Shown here one piece after another: positions 59,901-64,000 of a DNA stretch of 64,000 nucleotides. The position numbers and the translations under genes are program-made. The stretch comes from Nematostella vectensis. Lineage: Eukaryota; Cnidaria; Anthozoa; Actiniaria; Edwardsiidae. The notes below the pieces were generated by a model, which saw only the letters and a list, made by a program, of their open reading frames with translations, had not been told where the DNA came from and did no database searches. Where the stretch lies: positions 4,215,501-4,279,500 of the forward strand of contig NC_064047.1 of assembly GCF_932526225.1 (NCBI RefSeq), read 5' to 3'. Within the stretch, counting starts at the first letter, position 1, and every line of letters starts with the position of its first letter.

Positions 59901-61574
59901 CAAGATAATTTTAACTATAGTAGTTTCACACACCATGGTGATTATCTGACTAACTACAGAAAGTCTACCTATAACTATTAAACCTTGTGATTTCATTTAT
60001 GGAATTTGTTCTCATATCTGCATTTTTGTTACAAGTTGCAATATTTTGTTAATCATTTCATTTCACTTGATTTGTTTGTTGAAAATACATTTGTGTTAGA
60101 TTCCCTCAATATAAGGTATAAACCCTCCCATCAATGGATTGCCCCCCCCCCCCCCCATCAATGGATTGTTTAACATTTGTGTTTCTTCCCCCCAGACTTG
60201 AGAACTATCCCCAGTTCTTGATGCTTCTGTTCCTAGGAGGGCTTGAACACCCTGTGAGTATATTCATGCGCAGCATATCCTTTCTCCCTGTTGGTGTAGA
60301 TAATATATATATATATGCAACAAGTCGTTGCTAGTGGCACTTTCTCACTATACCCTTATTTCAACTTTACAGATGATATTATGTTAAAACATTAAACGTC
60401 TGTAAAATTTATGTATTTTTTTATGTATGCTTTTTACCAATATATATTTACTATAATTGTATCATGTTGTACAAATCAAAAGACAGATTTCAGAAGAGTA
60501 TCAAGCGAATTGTTACCTAACATTTTGTACTTTGAAAGTTTGCATCCTAGCTGTGAAATGCTAGGTACTTCTGCCATCTGGGAAATGGCCCACAGGGCTG
60601 TTTTTAGGGGTGGTCCATTTCACTGCTTTCTTGTTGAGCAGGATTTTTCACTTGGGTGCAGAAAATGTTTCTTGTCATTTACTGTTTTCTCTTGTATAGT
60701 GTTTCCTTATGCCAAACAAAGCAAGATATTTTTTTCTTACTTGAAGGGTATGCTTGAAATATTTGTTGCAAAAACCCTCTCTCAAAAGTTGAATGGTCAA
60801 CCCCTAACCTATTCCAGTGGTGCACCTGATGTTTGACTATCTGTTGCCAGATTGTGTGCTCCCTGGCTGGGCTGGTCTGGATTCTTGGCAGGATTGTGTA
60901 TGCACATGGATACTACACTGGTGGTATGTCTAGGCCACAGTTTATTTACAGGCTTTTCTTTAAGAAAAAAAAGTATCTTACACAGGGGTTTCATTAGGCA
61001 CCAGAAGAAGCGCCAGCTATTTTCCACTGATCGCTGACTGAAGTGCTGACCGAGCGCTGACTGAAATTTTAAGTGAAATAAAAAGATAAAATAACTTCCA
61101 CTCCCTACTTATCAATCTCCACCGCCTACTCTGAAAGTTAATGAAAGCCCTGTTAAATAATGCACAAGGTTAATAATATTGATATTTTTGTGGTATGCAA
61201 GAAAACCACCTAAAACCTAGAGTTTCCCACATTTAGAAGCCATGGGAAAATACAGAATATGATAAAAAAATGTTGATGAGGCAGGTTACAGTATGTCTGT
61301 TGATCTTCCTGAATACTGTACTCTTACAAGACAAAGCTCTATTTGCCTTGTAATTTAATCCTTAGTACTCTTTAGTAGTACCCTCCAATGGGCCTCTTCT
61401 CTTGTCTGTTTTGTTTTTATGTTGTTTGTTTTGCATTCTATTCCTATACTCTTTTTTGTTTGTTTTCTCATAGACCCTTCCAAGAGGTCCCGTGGGGGAT
61501 TTGCCTACCTGGGTCTATTCACCTTACTTGGGGTAACCGGCAAGATGGCACTTCGTCTTCTGGGCGTGGTCTAA
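53969..61574 (+). CDS. MGST3: Microsomal glutathione S-transferase 3 (MAPEG family)
   Basis: Five exons join in phase to 139 codons plus stop: 53969-54091, 59822-59886, 60196-60253, 60851-60923, 61474-61574. The protein has the MGST3 signatures in order: KEYGYVVLTG and ARKKFKIQ (exon 1), YPKMYDDKEIVFNCVQRAHQNT with the family's FNCVQRAHQN motif (exon 2), LENYPQFLMLLFLGGLEHP (exon 3), LVWILGRIVYAHGYYTG (exon 4), and DPSKRSRGGFAYLGLF (exon 5). It is expected to be a four-helix membrane protein of the ER or outer mitochondrial membrane with glutathione transferase and peroxidase activity towards lipid hydroperoxides. Vertebrate MGST3 is about 152 aa; this one lacks the Cys-containing C-terminal tail and ends ALRLLGVV. 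Intron 1 is 5.7 kb and holds several MITEs. Confidence 0.93.
56110..56377. mobile_element. TTAA MITE, uninterrupted copy
   Basis: It matches 20113-20651 without its nested insertion: TTGACTTATGAGCCTTTGGT, ATTCAAAGGAAAT.ACCACA, AATAAAATATTGCATAT and TAAACACTGACTTCAGACAT are shared. The right end is CTGCCCCTTGAA, so the terminal TTAA has mutated. Confidence 0.8.
56406..57221. mobile_element. Foldback element with about 90-bp arms and a zinc-finger coding remnant
   Basis: AATCAAAGTTTCCCTGCTAG at the left is complementary to CTAGCAGGGAAAATCAAAGT-type sequence at 57200-57221 (with one extra base). The arms continue through AGAGGCCTCTTTCTCTGTAT and the CCATGGGTCG segment. The centre (about 56690-56880, plus strand) reads SKDEFCLVCGTNHLN and, after a frame change, GLEEKATKLFGKLKSANSRR, like an N-terminal Cys-rich exon of a transposon-encoded protein. 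It is therefore probably a deletion derivative of a larger element. Confidence 0.6.
57901..58033. repeat. Short foldback, 23-bp perfect arms
   Basis: GAAACTTTTCATCAGAGTGC and GCACTCTGATGAAAAGTTTC, extended by GCC/GGC, enclose an AT-rich loop of about 87 bp. Probably a small MITE. Confidence 0.7.
59334..59479 (+). repeat. Recent 73-bp tandem duplication in MGST3 intron 1
   Basis: AGATTTCTTTTTTGGTTTTG ... GATAAGTGATAAATTGCAT occurs twice in a row with a single visible difference (TTTGCTT against TTCGCTT). Confidence 0.95.
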
Positions 61575-62761
61575 GAGGACACCCCGCCCTTTGCTCTGCC
61601 CTCCCCTGTAGACCTTCCTGTCAATCTACCTAAGAGCTCTTGTCAGCCACACCTTTGTTATGTTTCATTCATTGATAAAAGACAAATTGATTCTAAGACA
61701 TTCTGGAATAATCATTAAATACAGAGTTTTTATACTTAATAAACCAGGATCAACAAATATAATTACAATAGCTTCTTCAAAACAGCCGATGAAAATGGAT
61801 GCTTTTTCACACTTGGTATTTTGCTAGGATGAAAAAGTGGCGGCTGTCAGAGACTGTTAAAACACTTTATATGTGTATTTAGAACGTCATTTAGAAACCT
61901 GGAAGTAGAATGTTTTCCAAAAACTGAGTTGCTGCAAGTAGGGTATGTCACGAGTTTTTCGTGTGCGTCATGGCATAACATCTCATAGCAACTCGCTGAC
62001 TGTAAATAACCCTTCATAATAAAATAATTTCTTTTGTTTATTTGTTTCTGGTTGTGTTATTGCATTCCCCTTCAACTGAAAGTCTAGTCAGTCTATGAAA
62101 AATTAATTGCAACAAAATTTAAAAATATTCAAAATGTTTGAAAAGCCTCAAATTTAATGTATGCAGTTGGTCTCCTCGACCGGTCAAACGTCTTATGAAT
62201 TGGAAGGGCTGTACTCATTAGTGGGCTTGCCGAGATTGCGCTTGCGGAGTTCCAGCTGTCTGGCAAAAAAATATTTTCATTTATAGATATATTATAATCG
62301 CCACGAAAACTGCCCAGAAAAAAGCCAAAAAAAAAAAATGATAACGGAGAACGCTACAGAACTGCAAAACCGCACCCCCTAAAAAAAAAAAAAAAAATAA
62401 AAAACCACATTAATTTTATAAGACAGCCGCAAACCCCTACACCGTCTCCTCATATCACAGATTTGAGCTATTTCCTCATAAACATTCGGAACCTGCCCAT
62501 AATGCAACGCGACCCAAGATTCACGAATCATTTATTCGATCGATATATCTTGCTCGTTAATTATAAACAAGTATAAAACCGCACAATTGCGAACGCCTTT
62601 CTATCGTATAACACCTTATTGTTTCCTTCTCAATAACATCACCTAAGCTATTCGTGATTGATCGGTTATTTTCCTTAGTAAATGTTTAATTATTTTCCTC
62701 CTTATAACGTAATTACCTGGAAGGTACAGTGACATCAAAGGAGAGAAAAGGATTTGCGAAT
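61575..62761 (+). other. MGST3 3' UTR and spacer
   Basis: AATAAA at 61738-61743 is the likely MGST3 polyadenylation signal, about 165 nt past the stop. A fragment of the CGCCATTTTG repeat follows (61782-61866). The rest is AT-rich with A runs (62327-62337, 62381-62397) and no gene. Confidence 0.55.
61738..61743 (+). terminator. MGST3: MGST3 polyadenylation signal
   Basis: The canonical AATAAA hexamer lies 164 nt after the TAA stop. Confidence 0.65.
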
Positions 62762-62807
62762 ATGGCGCGAATAACGACTCACTTTTTCTTGTTATACATC
62801 ATTTCAG
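62762..62807 (+). CDS. Possible first coding exon with signal peptide
   Basis: ATGGCGCGAATAACG encodes MARITTHFFLLYIIS, a plausible signal peptide start, and runs into a donor (TTTCAG/GTGCGT) at 62808 in phase 1. The ATGGCG context resembles those of the LRRK first exon and MGST3. No downstream exon is recognised in the remaining 1.2 kb, so the gene would continue beyond the window. This is a suggestion only. Confidence 0.3.
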
Positions 62808-64000
62808 GTGCGTAAAATACCAACTGTAGTTATGATGAAGTTCAATTGCTATGAGCTGTGCTCATTTAAATTCTTTAAAATTGTTCTTCGTTTTTAGGAA
62901 TACTTCTTTCGCTCTTAGTCAATTATTCATTTTAAAAGTAGTTGTGAATTTTTCGATACGCTTTGACCCGCTAAAGCTATGAAAAATTCCGGCAATTGAA
63001 ATATATCGAGTGAGAAATTTTAAGCTATTTTCTCCACGGATAGGTGTTGACGATTTTAATTTACAAAAAGATATTCTTTGCGTGTTTGGGACCAAATAAC
63101 TGATATCTAACGAATCGGCACACTTTTTTCATAGGAACTTCATTTGAGGCTGCACCATTCTTATTTTTGAAGCATTAAAAGGCTGAAAATGTTTTGGTGC
63201 ATATTAGAAAAAAATACCCGATGAATTATTAGTAAGAGAATTACACAAACGATCAATAGTTTAACAATTTCGAAGTTTCAAGACTGGCTAAAATAACTTT
63301 CATGTAAGGCAGCTTCATTGCTTTATCATTATCGATATTTTTATTCTTTTTTTCACGATTAATTGTGATCCTATTCTTTGACACCTGTCCGAAGAAGAGC
63401 TCCCCCCTCCCCTCTCTTCCCCTCCCTGTGGGGATACTACTGGTATTGTACGCTACAACACATTTTGTGTCGGGTTTCAGATTTTGCGGGGTGCACTGCG
63501 TATGAGGACCATTCCAGACAAAAACGCAGCGCAGCCGTAAGTATGCACTTTGTACGACAACACAGTTTTGATACCTTTTAAAAGGGACATTCTAGGGATT
63601 TGAAAAACATATAGAACCTCTGTATATCGAGCACTTTCACGCCTTAAAAGTATCCAGTGTAAAAATGGAACCCCTATATGACGGACAAACCCGCGCGTCG
63701 GCAACGTACCCGCGCTGGCTGGTATGAGTGCCTGGCGCGCACACAGGGGGGGTCCGCTGGGTGCACGGGCACCCGCCCCCCTACTCCCCCCTTGGCGGTC
63801 AAAAAGTAGGTCATTTCTTAGGAATCTTCAAATACTATGCTTTTCCCAGGTGATTCCTACATATCAAGAAAATCTAGATAAAACTTCACAGACGCGGTCA
63901 CTCCCATATAAGGAAACTAATATATTCCTTATTTGGAAAACCTGCATGATTCTTGTCATTTTATAATGCTGCCGTGCCGCAGGTGCTTCACAAACTTTAT
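62808..64000 (+). other. Window end, no supported gene
   Basis: AT-rich DNA with C-rich patches near 63402-63426 and 63769-63793. If the exon at 62762 is real, this is its first intron. The ORFs at 63378-63704 and 63724-63966 show no domain. Confidence 0.4.

Overview
The window is animal nuclear DNA. It is intron-rich with GT-AG introns, AT-rich, and crowded with short inverted-repeat transposons. Its gene content (a single-exon class A GPCR, an ankyrin-LRR-Roc-COR-kinase-WD40 Roco kinase, and an MGST3-type MAPEG enzyme) fits a cnidarian. A sea anemone close to Nematostella is my best guess, but the species is inferred, not shown.

Layout. Bases 1-2234 are repeat-bearing spacer. A complete rhodopsin-like GPCR lies on the minus strand at 2235-3245. 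From 3.2 to 11.7 kb there is mostly transposon debris, with one possible small minus-strand ORF at 10.9-11.1 kb. A promoter and probable non-coding first exon near 11.7-11.9 kb lead into the main gene. This is a LRRK1-like Roco kinase with coding exons from 14167 to 43117 on the plus strand. I assembled 38 coding exons whose phases all agree (8094 nt, 2697 codons plus stop). They encode, in order, ankyrin repeats, leucine-rich repeats, the Roc GTPase, COR, a Ser-rich linker, a protein kinase and a C-terminal beta-propeller. From 43.1 to 52.6 kb are the 3' UTR, MITEs, a decayed L1/Tx1-like LINE with a MITE inserted in its reverse transcriptase, and two tandem duplications. At 53.5-54.0 kb a small secreted, probably GPI-anchored protein (minus) and MGST3 (plus) start head to head, 247 bp apart. 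MGST3 has five exons ending at 61574. A possible signal-peptide first exon of another gene lies at 62762.

Most striking observation: many LRRK exon boundaries are the seed of local repeats. At nine 5' splice sites (exons 3, 9, 13, 19, 25, 26, 27, 32, 34) a segment that starts inside the exon and runs through the donor into the intron is duplicated two to fourteen times downstream. At three 3' splice sites (exons 12, 22, 28) an exon-start segment is copied in the upstream intron. Copies differ from one another, so they are not simple assembly duplicates. The Roc-domain case has a 60-bp period with an open frame, so use of later donor-like sites could lengthen the switch II region in steps of 20 residues.

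The protein genes show no operon-like relation. The only clear arrangement is the shared promoter region between the secreted-protein gene and MGST3.
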